Of a stretch of DNA of 64,000 nt, positions 12,851 to 24,649 are shown one piece after another. This stretch comes from Neocallimastix lanati (nom. inval.) (lineage: Eukaryota; Neocallimastigomycota; Neocallimastigomycetes; Neocallimastigales; Neocallimastigaceae). The notes under the pieces were generated by a model. That model did not search any database and had not been told where the DNA came from. It worked only from the letters and a program-made list of their open reading frames with translations. The stretch is from the NCBI GenBank assembly GCA_016946835.1, contig JACVTC010000120.1, forward strand, positions 344,501 to 408,500, read 5' to 3'. Position numbers and translations under genes: made by a program. Position 1 is the first letter of the stretch. Each line of letters begins with the position of its first letter.

Positions 12851-14060
12851 ATTTGTTTATACTTTTTGTTTACATTATTTTCACTCTCATTTAATTTTCT
12901 TTTTAAATTATAATTATTTATTTTTTTTCCTTTATTAAATTCAATTTCGTTAATTGAATTATTTAATTTATTTTCAATTTCATAATTATAATTATTTAAA
13001 TTTGTAATTTCATTATTTTTATTTAAATTATGTTTATTAATAATATTATCAATGCTACTTCCTGGTTTGTTTACATTTTCAATAAATTTTTATTTTTTAA
13101 ATTTTCAATTAAATTATTTTTATTTACATTGTTAATTGAATTAATTTCATTATTTGAATTATTATATGAATTATACTCATTATTGCTAATTTCATTTTTC
13201 TTACCATTTGAAATTAAATTGTTTAAATTGTTTCCTGTATTATTTGAATTTCCTGTTTGTTTATTTAATTGTGTTAAATTTGAATTTTGATCATATAATT
13301 TACTTTTTGAATTAAATTCAAATTTAAATTTTCATTTCCTGAATAATTATTAATTTTATTATTATTTAAATTATCATTTTTAATATTATAGTTTTTATTA
13401 TTTAATTCAGAATAATTATTATTTTGGATATTATAATTTTCAAAATTGCCATTTGAATTATTTAAATGACCACTTTGAGAATTGAAATCCTCATAATAAT
13501 GTTTTGGAGAAGAAAAATTTTGTTTTAAATTATTATATATATTATTATTTAATTGTAAATTATTATTATTTAAATTATTGGCTGATTCAGAAAAAATTTT
13601 TTGAGCTGGATACAAAATTAAATTTCTGTTATTCTGTGGATCATAAAAAATTTTATAATTATTTGAATAAATTAAATTATTTTGATTAATTGGAGAAGTA
13701 TTTATATTATATTTATTAATATTTATATTATTTTCATTATTGACTTCATTATTATTAGTATTAATATTATTATTATATGGAGTATTTATGACTGCACTTT
13801 CGTTATTATCATTAATATTAATATTATTATTATTATTATTTGGATTAATATTAATATTGTTATTATAATTATCATTATCAATAATATTATTGTTAATATT
13901 ATTATTATTATCACTAATAATATTATTATTATTATGAAAACCAATATCATCGTCAATATCACTTCCCCCGTTTTCATAATAAGGAGTAAGATTAATAAAG
14001 TCCGGAGAAGAAGAAGGGGCATCACAATTACCGGGTAAGTCTTCAAAAAATACAACGGCA
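12850..14060 (-). other. Copia-1 Asn-rich linker
   Basis: A low-complexity stretch, mostly (aat)n on the coding strand, between the integrase and the reverse transcriptase. It would give runs of Asn with scattered Ile and Asp. Copia-2 has the same kind of linker. The many open frames on both strands here are by-products of the low complexity. Confidence 0.7.
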
Positions 14061-15304
14061 CGAGAGATAACTACTTTATTATTAGTAATATCATAAATAC
14101 GAAAAGCCGAGGAGTTATTATCATATCCAAGAAATATTTCTGGTAAAGCCGAGTTGGTTAATTTGTTACGTAGTTGTTTGGGTACATAAAAAAAAACTTG
14201 ACATCCAAATACTCTAAATTTCTTGAAGTCCACTTTTTCATCATAAAGAAGTTCATAAGGAACATTGTAATTGATACCTTTATGTGGGATTCTATTATAT
14301 ATAAAATTAGCAGTAGCAACTGCATCTTCCCAAAATACGTGATTAAGGTGTGCATCCTCCAACATAGCTCTAGCATTAGGAATAAGAGAACCGTGAAGGC
14401 GTTCAATCCTTCCATTTTGTTGAGGAGAATAAGGAACAGTGTATTCATGAATGATTCCGTTTAAGTTACAGAAATTATCAAAGTTGTTATTGGAAAACTC
14501 CGTTCCATTATCTGTTCTAAGATGTTTGACACTTTTATTAAAAATATTCTTCACCTTTAAAAACCAATTATGAAAAGCGTTAAATACGTCACCTTTGGAT
14601 TTTAAGAAGATGACCCAACCGAACCTTGAATAATCATCTAAGATAGATAAGATATATTTATTTCCGTATAAAGAGTAGTCGCTAATAGTAACTGTGTCCA
14701 TATGGATTAATTCAAAAGGCTCACTTGCTCTTTTAATATTTGAATAAAAAGGGAAATTTCTTAACTTAGATTTTGCACATATCTTGCATTTATATTTATT
14801 ATTTATTTTTGGGAGTGTGTCTTTTAAGCCTTCAATATTAAAGTGACCCAATCTTCTATGCCACATATCAAGAGAGTCTATAACATTAGATGATGAGGAA
14901 TAGGAGTATGCCTTACTATTATTAAATGTTATTTTATTTTTAGAAGTCCACATCACATATGTATTTGAATTATTAGCGCATGCGCAACATACTCTGTTAC
15001 TGTTTTTGTTGTATATATGACACCACTTTTTATTTTTAATTTTTTGAAAAATTGTTTTATAATGTTGATCACTGAGACCATCAATAGAGATAAGGTTCTT
15101 CTTGAACTCAGGAACATATAAAACATTTTTTAATGTAATTTTGTTATCATTGACATATCCCTTATAAGTACCAATGAATTTTGACTTCACGAAATCACCA
15201 TTAGCAAAAAAGATTTTTTTATTATATTTTTTCTTGTCTAAAAGACAATTTAAGTCTCCTGTCATATGATAAGTAGTACCTGAATCCAATGTCCAGGATT
15301 TCAA
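14060..15304 (-). CDS. Copia-1 protease and integrase region
   Basis: The minus-strand reading begins with the aspartic-protease motif TLDSGTT. Then come the GAG-pre-integrase/zinc motif (HRRLGHFN...CKICAKSK) and the integrase core (MDTVTIS, DDYSRFGW, RTDNGTEF, YSPQQNGRIER), followed by the conserved GCQVFFYVPK segment of copia integrases. The protease matures the polyprotein and the integrase inserts the cDNA. Asn-rich linker follows. Confidence 0.9.
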
Positions 15305-15515
15305 TTCATTATTTAGTTTTTCTTTATCATTTTATTCGTCGGTTATATAATAATTTAAGTCATTATAAGGTAGGAGTGAATTTGTATTGTGGTTTGACTC
15401 AATACTATATGAGTCATTATAGTTTTCGAAGAAATATTCTTCGTGTTTATCCTTATAATTCATTTGTTCTTGTGGGTTATTATTGTTTGTTGAAATATTA
15501 TTTGAAATAATTTTT

Positions 15516-16523
15516 TTATTTTCTGTAATGCCTCCCCTTATTATTTTTGTAAAATTTTTGGTTATTGTTATTATTACTTCTTTTTCTGGAAGGACATTCA
15601 TCAGAAAAATGTCCTAAACCTCCACAATTCCAACATTTAACATTATCCTTATTTGAATTTCTTTGCTTATTAAAATTATATTTATATTTGTTATTATTTC
15701 TTGGTTGAAAATTTTTATTATTATTATTATAGTTATATTTTTTATTATTGGATCTATTATATTTATTATTATTATTATAATTGGCTTCACTTTTTATTTC
15801 TGTACTTAAAACAGTAGATTCATTTGATTCTACTTGAATATTCTTTTCTTTTAAATAATTCAAATGTCGATTAACTTCTATTATGAATTTGGTTACCTCT
15901 TCCCACGCTCCCTGATGATTTATTAAATTTGATTTGATTACTAAGTCTTCAGGTAGAGAATTATATAAATAATCAAATTTTTCTTTCTGATTTAATTCAT
16001 TATTTAAATCTCCAAGTTCATTAAACTTCATACTCATATTGGAGATAAAAACTGATAAAGGCATTTCATTAGGAATAAATTTTGTTTTACTAAGAGAGCT
16101 CTTTATCTCTTCTATACGATTACTTTCATCACTTATATTTATGCCTTTGATTATATTATATATTTCAAAAGCAGAAGAAGATACAAAGTCCAGGTTACTA
16201 GCTAATTCCCTTTTTATACTATTAAAAATAATTTTTTTGGCCCTGGCATCACATTTTAACATAGGCTTAGTTACAGATTTATCATAGAATTTTCTTGTTG
16301 TTCCTGGAACTGATTTATAATTCTTTCATTCTTCTTCAGGTATTTCATCTTCGGAAATTTTTTTAATGCTTTCCTTTAAGATATAATTTCCCAAATCTCT
16401 TTCTTGTAGTAAAAGAAACAAATCTTGTTTCCATGATTTAAAATTGGAATTATCCAAGATTTCCAAGGTAGCATTTTCCTTGTTTGTCATTTTATTCACA
16501 CTTATTAAAAATACACTAAACAC
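15516..16523 (-). CDS. Copia-1 gag region
   Basis: The gag-like N-terminal part includes NSNFKSWKQDLFLLLQER, typical of UBN2-type copia gag. A helical middle follows, then an Asn-rich stretch and a zinc knuckle CWNCGGLGHFSDEC (C-x2-C-x4-H-x4-C). It would form the capsid-like particle and bind RNA. It lies directly downstream of the 5' LTR and primer-binding site. Confidence 0.85.
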
Positions 16524-16554
16524 AATAAATTATTAACACTCACTTATTGAGTCA

Positions 16555-16569
16555 ATGAGACTCTTAATC
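16555..16569 (-). other. Copia-1 primer-binding site (tRNA-Lys anticodon arm)
   Basis: Immediately inside the 5' LTR. The complement, atgagactcttaatc, equals the anticodon stem-loop of known tRNA-Lys(CUU) genes rather than a tRNA 3' end. This implies priming by an internally cut tRNA, as known for Drosophila copia and yeast Ty5 with initiator tRNA-Met. Confidence 0.75.
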
Positions 16570-17244
16570 TGTTATAAATCACACTTTTTATTTATTAAAT
16601 TTTTGTTCAAGAAAATTTCCTACATAGTATTATTTACATTTAAAATTTATATTCCTATCTATAATAATTTTACATTGATTCATATGATATATATCATTAA
16701 ATGATATACGCCACAGTATACATAAATTTATTCTTTATAACTATATTTATTTATTTACACTAAAATTTATTTTATACTTATTTTATATTTATTTATTTTT
16801 TATTAATTATTTATTAATTATTTATTAATTATATTAAACTTATTTCTGACATTATTTTATAATATATTAAATTATATATTTATTTTATAATTATATATTA
16901 TTATATTAAAATATAATAATATTCTTATATTTAACTTTAATAGGATTTTTATTATAATATATTATTATGTATTATTTTATATTTATTTTATATTTTATAT
17001 ATAATATACATTTATTATTTAAATATACATATTGTATTCTTATATATATATAATTTATATTATATGTTTAAAATATATTTCATATTATTAAATTTTATAA
17101 TTTTAAAATGTAATTTCTTAATAATAACCAATTTCTAATAAAATTAATTTAGAAAGGGGTTTTTAGTTTTTAGGAAAAGTAATAATATATTAAATAAAGA
17201 TATAACTATATTATTATAATTAAAATATAGCACATAAAAGTCCC

Positions 17245-17941
17245 TGATATAAAACAAATATGTGTAGCAACATATTTGTATATTTAATAATAATTATTAA
17301 ATATTAAATTTATATCTCTTTTGTCAATAATAATATTTGAAATAATTTCTTATTCATATATTATTCAATATTTATATATATATTATTCATTATAATATAA
17401 AATATATTAAATATATTAAATTAAATAGTTAATTTCTTCTAAATATATATAATAAGAATATTATTATATATATAACTTAACTATTCATATTTATTTTAAA
17501 GTTTATATTAAAAATACATAATACTTCTATATATTATAATATATAATATAATGAAATAATTTTAGTTATTTTAATTATAATTAAATATATATAGTTGATA
17601 TTATTTATTATATTCATATTTATTATATAATTATATTCTTATATATTTAACTTTATTATTCTTATTTTCATTTTAAGAATTATATAGTTATATTTATTAT
17701 ATTTATTATTTTAATATATATTTATTATATATTATACTATACTCCGATATAATATATTTTAAATGTATATTTATTATTATTAATATTTATTAAATTATTA
17801 TAAAGATTTCTAATAACTACTCTTCTTTATTGTAATTTAGAGAAGACCCTTGGTTAAATGGGTTTTTAAATTAAAATATATGGTTAATTAAATATAACGA
17901 TACTATTAAAAATTAGTAGTACATAAAAGTCCCGCATATCA
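17245..17941 (+). mobile_element. Solo LTR, family I (I2), inserted in I1
   Basis: A 697 bp LTR from tgatataaaacaaatatg to gtcccgcatatca, with tccc on both sides (17241-17244 and 17942-17945). It landed nine to thirteen bases from the right end of I1, a member of its own family. Non-coding. Confidence 0.82.
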
Positions 17942-19414
17942 TCCCGTATATCACATTTGACGTCACGTGTATTTTATTTATATTATGTTTTTATATATGT
18001 TTACAACATATCTATATTAATTTCAATTATTCAAATTAATTATATAATTAAATTTATCTTTATATTTTTATTAATATTTATATTATTATATCATTAATAT
18101 CTTATAATTAAATACTATTCTGTAATTTACAAAGTATAAAAGAAAGATGTAAAAATCTATCTTTTATGTTCTTTGTAAGGTTATTTTAAAATTTCCTTAA
18201 TAGTAATATATTATAGATATTTTATTATTAAATAAAATAAATAAATTTAAAATCAAATTAATTTGATAATTCTAATTATCAAAGTTTATTATAAATAAAT
18301 TTTTATTAAACTAAACCGTTTAAATATTTATTATTATTATTATATATCTATATAGTATATTAGTATATATACATATCGACTTAGTGAATATTTTTTAATA
18401 AAAAATATTATTTTGTTTAAATTTAAACTATAAATTATATCAAAATCTTAACATTAATAATAATAAAATAAAAACTATTATTAAATTTTATTATTAAAAT
18501 CTTTTATTAATATCAAATATAATAAAAATTATTACTAAATATTCTTAATTTTTTTTATTAATATCAAATATAATAAAAATTATTATTAAATATTCTTATT
18601 AAATATTCTTTTATTAATATCAAATCTAATAAAATTATTATTAAATATTCTTATTAAATATTCTTTTATTAATATCAAATCTAATAAAATTATTATTAAA
18701 TATTCTAATAAAAATCTTTTATTAATATTAAATATAATAAAAATTATTACTAAATATTCTTATTAAAAATTATATAATATTTAAATCATTACTAATTCTT
18801 ATTTTTATATTAAGAATAATAAAAACCTATTTCAATAAATATTTGATATAAAATACAGAATTATAAGTTTCTGTATAATATTTTCTAAACCTTTGAAATA
18901 AACTAAAAATAAAACAAAAATCAAAAATAAATTAAATCTATATTAAAATAAAAATGAACTAAAATACAGAAGAATTTCAATAATAAAAATGATCTAAAAT
19001 ACAGAAAATATCAATTCTGTATAATTCTCTCTCTGAAAACAATATCAAGAAGAAGCTACCGCCAGGAATGCCCTTCGTGATACAATCTCTAAATTAATTT
19101 TTATATTTTAATTTAATAAATGTTATTTTTTATTAAAATAATTTAAAATAATAGTTAAAAATTAAAATAAAATAATAGTTTTTTTTATAAAGAATATATT
19201 AATGAATAATAAAATGTATTAAAATAAAAGTATAAAAAGAAGAATAAATTTCTTTCTTTTTAATACTTGGAACAAATAATTTTAATTTTAAATTTAAATA
19301 AAGAATATTTTAAAATTTAATTTTTTTCTTGTTTCCAAATTCATTTTTTGTGTGTTAATATTTATTTTTTTTGTTTTGAATATCTTAGTGTTTCAACCCC
19401 AACCCGTATCAGTT

Positions 19415-20226
19415 TGTAACAATTTTATTATAATTTCTTATAACAAAATTGTTATCTTCAATTTATTAATAATAATATTAATAAATTGAGAATTTTACCT
19501 TAAAAGTCGAGTTTATTATAAGAGTTGAGGAGAACACGTTATTATAAAAGATATATATATATAAATTTTTTTTTTTTTAAAAAAAGATTTTTAAATTTTA
19601 TTATGTAATAATTATTTTATTGAGTTTTTTATTATTATATTTTTCTTATAATAATACCTCTTGATTTCTCAAAGAGAACTCAAGAGCCTTATTTATATTT
19701 TTTTATGAAAATAAGGTTAAATAAGAAAGGGTTTTCTAATCTTAACAAATCTTTTATCTAGGAAAAGATTAGATAGAAAAACATAGATAAGTTTTCGATT
19801 GATATTCTATCCATATCGATCATCGCATTAATTAAGTAAAACCGATTACTCTTAAAAAGTAATTGGGAAAAATCTTAATTAACCGATTTTCCAATCTAAT
19901 CTAATGATCGAAAATTAAAGAATAAAATAATAAAAGATATTTCGATCATATAATTTATCCTTATAAAAAAATAAAATTAAATAGTTAATAAAATACAGAA
20001 TACAATATAAAATACAGAATACATTAGTTACAATAGAGAAATTAATATATTGTAAATATATTATTTTAAATTAATTAAATAAATTTTGTTAAATTAATGA
20101 ATATTTAAAATTAAATTAGATAAATTTAATGAATAAATATTATATATAATTAAATAAAGTTATAGTTATAATAACATAACTAAGAAAATATAATTATTTG
20201 TTAGCAAATAATTATAGATTCTTACA
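19415..20226 (-). mobile_element. Solo LTR, family K (K2)
   Basis: An 812 bp unit, tgtaacaatt to ttcttaca. It contains the interleaved repeats and hairpin at 19735-19821 (one hairpin pair is a G-T wobble) and the ctcttgatttctc/gagaactcaagag hairpin near 19670. It is joined to D2 by gtt and to F3 by ttgt. Confidence 0.72.
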
Positions 20227-20230
20227 TTGT

Positions 20231-21206
20231 TGGTAAAGAATGAATTAAAAACCTTTATTTTATTATAAAATATTATTAATAATTCTTTACTAAATTGTAC
20301 TTTCCTATATTCTTGATAACCTAAACCTAATTATAAAAATTAATTTATTTTGATATAAATTAATTTTAACTTGTAAATAATTTTAAATCAATTTTAATTA
20401 ATTACTTTATTGTTATATTATTAAATATATGCGTATATTAAAATACTATTGTAAATATTAAAATTATACTTTTAAGATACTATAAATTATTAAAATTATT
20501 AATTAAATATTATTATAAAATTTATTATAAACTATTAATATTATAAATTATTAAAATTATTAAATATTATTATAAAAATTTATTTATTATAACTATTAAA
20601 TATTATTATAAAATTTTTAAAATTATTAATTAAATTTATTATTAAAAAGTATTATTAATTATTATAAAAATTATTATTTAAATATTAACAAATTTATTAT
20701 TAAAATTATTAATTAAATATTATAAAAATTTTATTTTATTTTTGAAAATAATTACAAGTATTATTTAAAATAATTAAAGATTGTTAAATTTATTATATTA
20801 ATCTTTAAAAACATTTTATTTAACTTAAAAATATCAAAGAAAATAGTAAAAACTATTTTCTATATATTTATTTTATAATTATTTTTAATTAAATTATATT
20901 TAAACATTATACTATTATATTTATATAAATTAAAACAAAATGAATTATTGATATAAAATTAATTCAATAATTCTATAAAAATATTTAAATTATAAACAAT
21001 TAATTATGGTTAAATTTACAAAAAAAATATAAATATCACAAAAAATTTTCAAAATAAAAATATGTACAAAAAAAGAAAAATATTAGTTATTAATAAATAA
21101 TAAGTAATTTTATTAAAAAAAGAATTTTATTAAATCTATTAAATCAAAGCAAGGTAACACCCATCCCCCCCTGCTTGATTTAATTAATCCAACCCCGAGT
21201 CTACCA
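20231..21206. mobile_element. Solo LTR, family F (F3)
   Basis: A 976 bp unit, tggtaaag to gtctacca, with an exact ttgt duplication (20227-20230 and 21207-21210). The perfect AGAAAATAGT/ACTATTTTCT hairpin is at 20838-20861 and the GC-rich hairpin at 21139-21183. Non-coding. Confidence 0.78.
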
Positions 21207-21210
21207 TTGT

Positions 21211-22142
21211 TGATAAATAATGAAATTATAAAATTAAAAAAATAATAAATAATAAATTTTTATTTAACTTAACCCAAAATTAATTCTTTTAGAAGTATCG
21301 AAATCAAATTAAGAAAATTAATTAAAAGAAATAAATGACAATAAAAATAATAATAATTTAATTAATCATTAACAATTTTAATTAAAACTAAAATAAATTA
21401 ATAATTAATATTCTTATAAAATTATAAATAAACAAAATAATAAACAATTTTGATAAATTGTAAATAATAAATAAACAAATTTATAAACATTTCAAAATTA
21501 AAATTAAATAGTTGAATAATCTTTAAATTACCTTTTATTTAAAATAATTTAATATTTTATTTATTTTATAACTCAACTTTTATAAACAAATTATAATTAA
21601 AACTTGTTTATTTTAATACTTTATTTGCAAATATTTATATCAATTATTTATTTTATTTATTTTATTGTTTATAAATGTAAATAGTTTAAAATTATTGAAA
21701 AATATAAAAACAGGAAAATATTTCTTTTAAATTATTCTTTATTATTAATAATTTCAATAACTTATTTTATATATTTTATTAGTTTATTAATAATCAAATT
21801 ATGATTATTAATAATATCAATAAATTATTTTATATATTTTATTAGTTTATTAGTTATTAATAATCAAAATTTTTATTATTAAAATTTAAATAAATTATTA
21901 TAAATAATAAACATTTTATTTTATTATTTTATTAGTTTTAATAATTATTTTTCTTTTATTAATTTAAATAAAAATTAATAATTAAATAAATAAATATTAA
22001 TATCAAAATAAAACAATTTTTTTTAATAAAACAATTTTGTGTTCTAATAAACCATATTTATATTAAATTTATTAAAATTTATACGCTTATTCACTTCTAC
22101 AAAATCTAATTTTTGTAGATTAAGAATATCCGGTATATATCA
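21211..22142 (+). mobile_element. Solo LTR, family N (N2)
   Basis: A 932 bp unit, highly similar to N1 throughout, from tgataaataatg to ccggtatatatca. The left flank is ttgt and the right flank tgct. The F3-N2 order repeats the F family preceding N seen earlier in the chain, though not adjacent there. Non-coding. Confidence 0.75.
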
Positions 22143-22148
22143 TGCTTG

Positions 22149-23122
22149 TGTAATAATTCTATTAAGAACTAACTCAAAACAGAATTATTAACTACAACTT
22201 AAGGAGTAATTCATTAAGTTGAGAAAATAGAAAATAAAATAAAATAAATCTTTTACCTATAGAGTTTATTATAAATTAATTATAATAATAACACGAAAAA
22301 CAAAAGAAGAATTATTTGTATAAATTTGATTTTAAAAATATGTTTTTGAATAGAATATTTTATTAATTTATTAAAGTTAAAAAAATAAAATTGTTATTAT
22401 TATAACTATGTTTTTTATAATAATAACTCTTGATTTCTTAAAGGGAAATCAAGAGCCTTATTTATATTTTTTTTTGGAAATAAGGTTAAATAAAAAAAAG
22501 ATTTTCTAATCTTAAAAAATATCTTATCTAGAAAAAGATTAGAAGAAAAAACTAGATAAGTTTTGATCGATATTCTATTAATATCGATCATCGTATATAT
22601 TAAGTAAAACCAAATATATTATTTTATATTTGGATAAAACCTTACAATATCGATTTTCTAAATTTTAATTTAGATCATCAAATAAAAGGAAAAATAAATA
22701 CGGAATGATCTAAAGTAATCTATTTTTTTTTCTAAATATCATTTTTAAAATCTAATCTAAACTTATTAACCTAAAACTATCCTTAAACTAAAATGTAGAA
22801 TTATAAAGAATACAGAAACTTATTAATTGTTCTTTTAAATGTACAATATAAAAAATAAATAAAACTAATGTTTACATTAACTTGATAATTAAATGAATAA
22901 CTAAATAAAATTAATAATATTAATAAGTGTACATATAATAATTATTTATATAAATTTTCTAATATTATTTAAGTGTATGAATAATTATAATTATAATAAT
23001 TTGATAATAGTATCTCAATGTATGAATTAGTTATAATTTAAATAAATTTATAATTATTATTAATAATTATAAAGACTAAGAAATATTAATTATTTATTAA
23101 TAAATTATTATTATTTCTTACA
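22149..23122 (-). mobile_element. Solo LTR, family K (K3)
   Basis: A 974 bp unit, tgtaataatt to ttcttaca. Interleaved inverted repeats and the GATCGATAT hairpin lie at 22505-22589. The hairpin beside the TATA box has nine perfect pairs here (gatttcttaaagggaaatc region near 22430). The flanks do not match. Confidence 0.7.
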
Positions 23123-23709
23123 ATTAGGTACGGTGCCGAATTAAAAATATAAATTTTAATATAAATAGTAAAGTTTAATGGGAAATAATTATAAAATAAT
23201 TATAAAATAATTATATATAAATAATAATAATTAAATTTAAAATAATATAAAAAAAATATTAGTAAAGATAGTAAAAATAATATATAAATTGAACCAATAG
23301 GATTCAATAAAAATAAATATATAAATATAAAAGAAAAATGATTTTTTTTAGACAGACGTAGTTTTAATTAGATTAGAATTAGGAATTTATAAATCTAAGT
23401 TAGGAATACTTAGAAAATAATTATTTTAGTTAAATTTAAAATAAATACTTATTAAAGTTAAGGTTTAATTATTCAAAGAAATAGATTAAAATAACTAAGT
23501 ATTTAAAAATAATTAAAGTAAAAAAAATATATATATATATTTTTATAAAACAAAACGACAAATATTCTTTTATCTTTTTCTTATTATTTTTTTATTTAAT
23601 CTTTTAGTGTGATAATTATTATAATTCTTTTATTAGAATATACAATTTTATAATAAAACTTGCATTCACGAACCACCCGATACAATATAAAATTTATTCG
23701 TATCAAATT

Positions 23710-23727
23710 TGGCTCCCAACGTGCGGG
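23710..23727 (+). other. Gypsy-1 primer-binding site
   Basis: tggctcccaacgtgcggg starts four bases after the LTR end (gtatca). It closely resembles the retroviral PBS-Lys1,2 (tggcgcccaacgtgggg), so a tRNA-Lys-like 3' end is the likely primer. The exact tRNA of this organism is unknown. Confidence 0.65.
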
Positions 23728-23926
23728 AGAATAAATGAAAACAAGATAAAATTATATGAAAATAATAACGGAGCATAATAATTATTAATTTTTTATTTAT
23801 TATTATTATTTTAGTTTGTAATTGATTTAGCATTATATTATATTATATTTTAATTATTATTATTATTATTTTGAATCCATATACATTTTTATATAAAAAT
23901 ATATTATTATTAATTAAATTTTCAAA

Positions 23927-24649
23927 ATGTTTGACGCAACAAAACTATTAAAAGTATTACCAATTCTATCCAACTATGGAAGAGATATTGATAGTTGGAT
24001 TAATGATTTCTCTAAAGTAATGGCTTTGTATGATATTATTGAACCAAGACAAATATTTACATGGGCTAAAGAGGTTGTTGAAGATGATATTCAAGGCGTT
24101 TTAAACTCTCTTATAACAAAAAGAGGTTCAGAAATCAAGTACCCTACGAAAAAGGAAGTTCAAGAAGCAATTGAAGAATATCTGAAGATTACAGAAAGTG
24201 AAAAATGTTCTATCTTGAAATCCTTAAAAATTTCTAATGTAGAAACTATAAAGAAATTTAATTATAGATACAAAAAGTTATATAATAAGCTTAGTCAAGA
24301 ATATAGAAAACTTGTTACTGTTAAAGATTACACAAACTCTATTAGCTCAAGAATATTCGCATGTTCCAGAGTAACTGTAGCCGAATGTGAAAATGTAACT
24401 GAAGCATTCAAAATTGCAGAAGACGCTGAAAAGGAAATCATTTCAAATATAAATCAGGCAATGCCATATATAGGAGGAACCCCTATGATGATTACTCAAA
24501 CTAATATTAATCAAAACCTAATATTAAATCATCCAATTTATGGTGAATTAATAAATGGACAAGCTAATTTAAATTATGGATTAAATTATTATCCTAATAA
24601 TAATACCTTATTTATAGCAACTAGAAGAAACGATGTATCAAAACTTTGA
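23927..24649 (+). CDS. Gypsy-1 gag region
   Basis: An open frame of 240 residues starting at the first ATG after the leader. The helical text (YGRDIDSWINDFSKVMALYD, then FNYRYKKLYNKLSQEYRKL) fits a retrotransposon gag capsid domain. An Asn-rich part and a zinc knuckle (ICHKCTMHGHKAFEC, near 25030-25080) follow downstream. It would assemble the particle. Confidence 0.75.
   Translation: MFDATKLLKVLPILSNYGRDIDSWINDFSKVMALYDIIEPRQIFTWAKEVVEDDIQGVLNSLITKRGSEIKYPTKKEVQEAIEEYLKITESEKCSILKSLKISNVETIKKFNYRYKKLYNKLSQEYRKLVTVKDYTNSISSRIFACSRVTVAECENVTEAFKIAEDAEKEIISNINQAMPYIGGTPMMITQTNINQNLILNHPIYGELINGQANLNYGLNYYPNNNTLFIATRRNDVSKL

Larger units (their letters stand above)
10986..16851 (-). mobile_element. 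Copia-1, Ty1/copia retrotransposon, young but broken
   Basis: A complete-length element of 5866 bp on the minus strand. The LTRs are 16570-16851 (5') and 10986-11272 (3'), with target duplication ttatt on both sides (10981-10985 and 16852-16856). The LTRs differ by about four substitutions and a few small indels, so it is young. A primer-binding site matching the tRNA-Lys(CUU) anticodon arm and a purine tract (atgggggaa) are present. Recognisable parts in copia order are gag with zinc knuckle, protease, integrase, Asn-rich linker, reverse transcriptase and RNase H. The reading frame has several (roughly five) interruptions. It sits in I1. Confidence 0.92.
10855..17953 (+). mobile_element. LTR family I (I1), inserted in J2
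   Basis: Parts lie at 10855-10985, 16857-17244 and 17946-17953, and together follow the order of I2. The 4-bp duplication catt is exact (10851-10854 and 17954-17957). Family I is the LTR of gypsy-2 (39371-45337), so I1 is a solo LTR of a gypsy lineage. It was later hit twice, by copia-1 and by I2. Confidence 0.8.
10601..18453 (+). mobile_element. Solo LTR, family J (J2), inserted in D2
   Basis: Two parts, 10601-10854 and about 17954-18453, are collinear with J1. The 5-bp duplication ttaat is exact (10596-10600 and 18454-18458). The TATA box lies in an inverted repeat at 18127-18178 (ttacaaag...ctttgtaa). A tgacgtca-like motif (tttgacgtcacg) near 17957 is also in J1 and resembles a CRE/ATF site. 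Non-coding. Confidence 0.8.
10550..19411 (+). mobile_element. LTR family D (D2), host of a four-level nest
   Basis: The first 51 bases (tgatacggggtgtcattaaa...) match the start of D3, and 18454-19411 match the rest, so D2 was split by J2. It ends aacccgtatca. The flanks differ (tgtg left, gttt right). It contains J2, which contains I1, which contains copia-1 and I2. D2 is therefore the oldest layer of the stack. Confidence 0.75.

Noticed and set aside
13682-14038. Ile/Asn-rich frames on both strands resembling membrane proteins
   Set aside because: They are other-frame readings of (aat)n linker DNA in copia-1.
1-23122. CRISPR-like or satellite array from the regular LTR spacing
   Set aside because: Units are 500-1000 bp, belong to different families and have TG...CA ends and target duplications, so they are LTRs.
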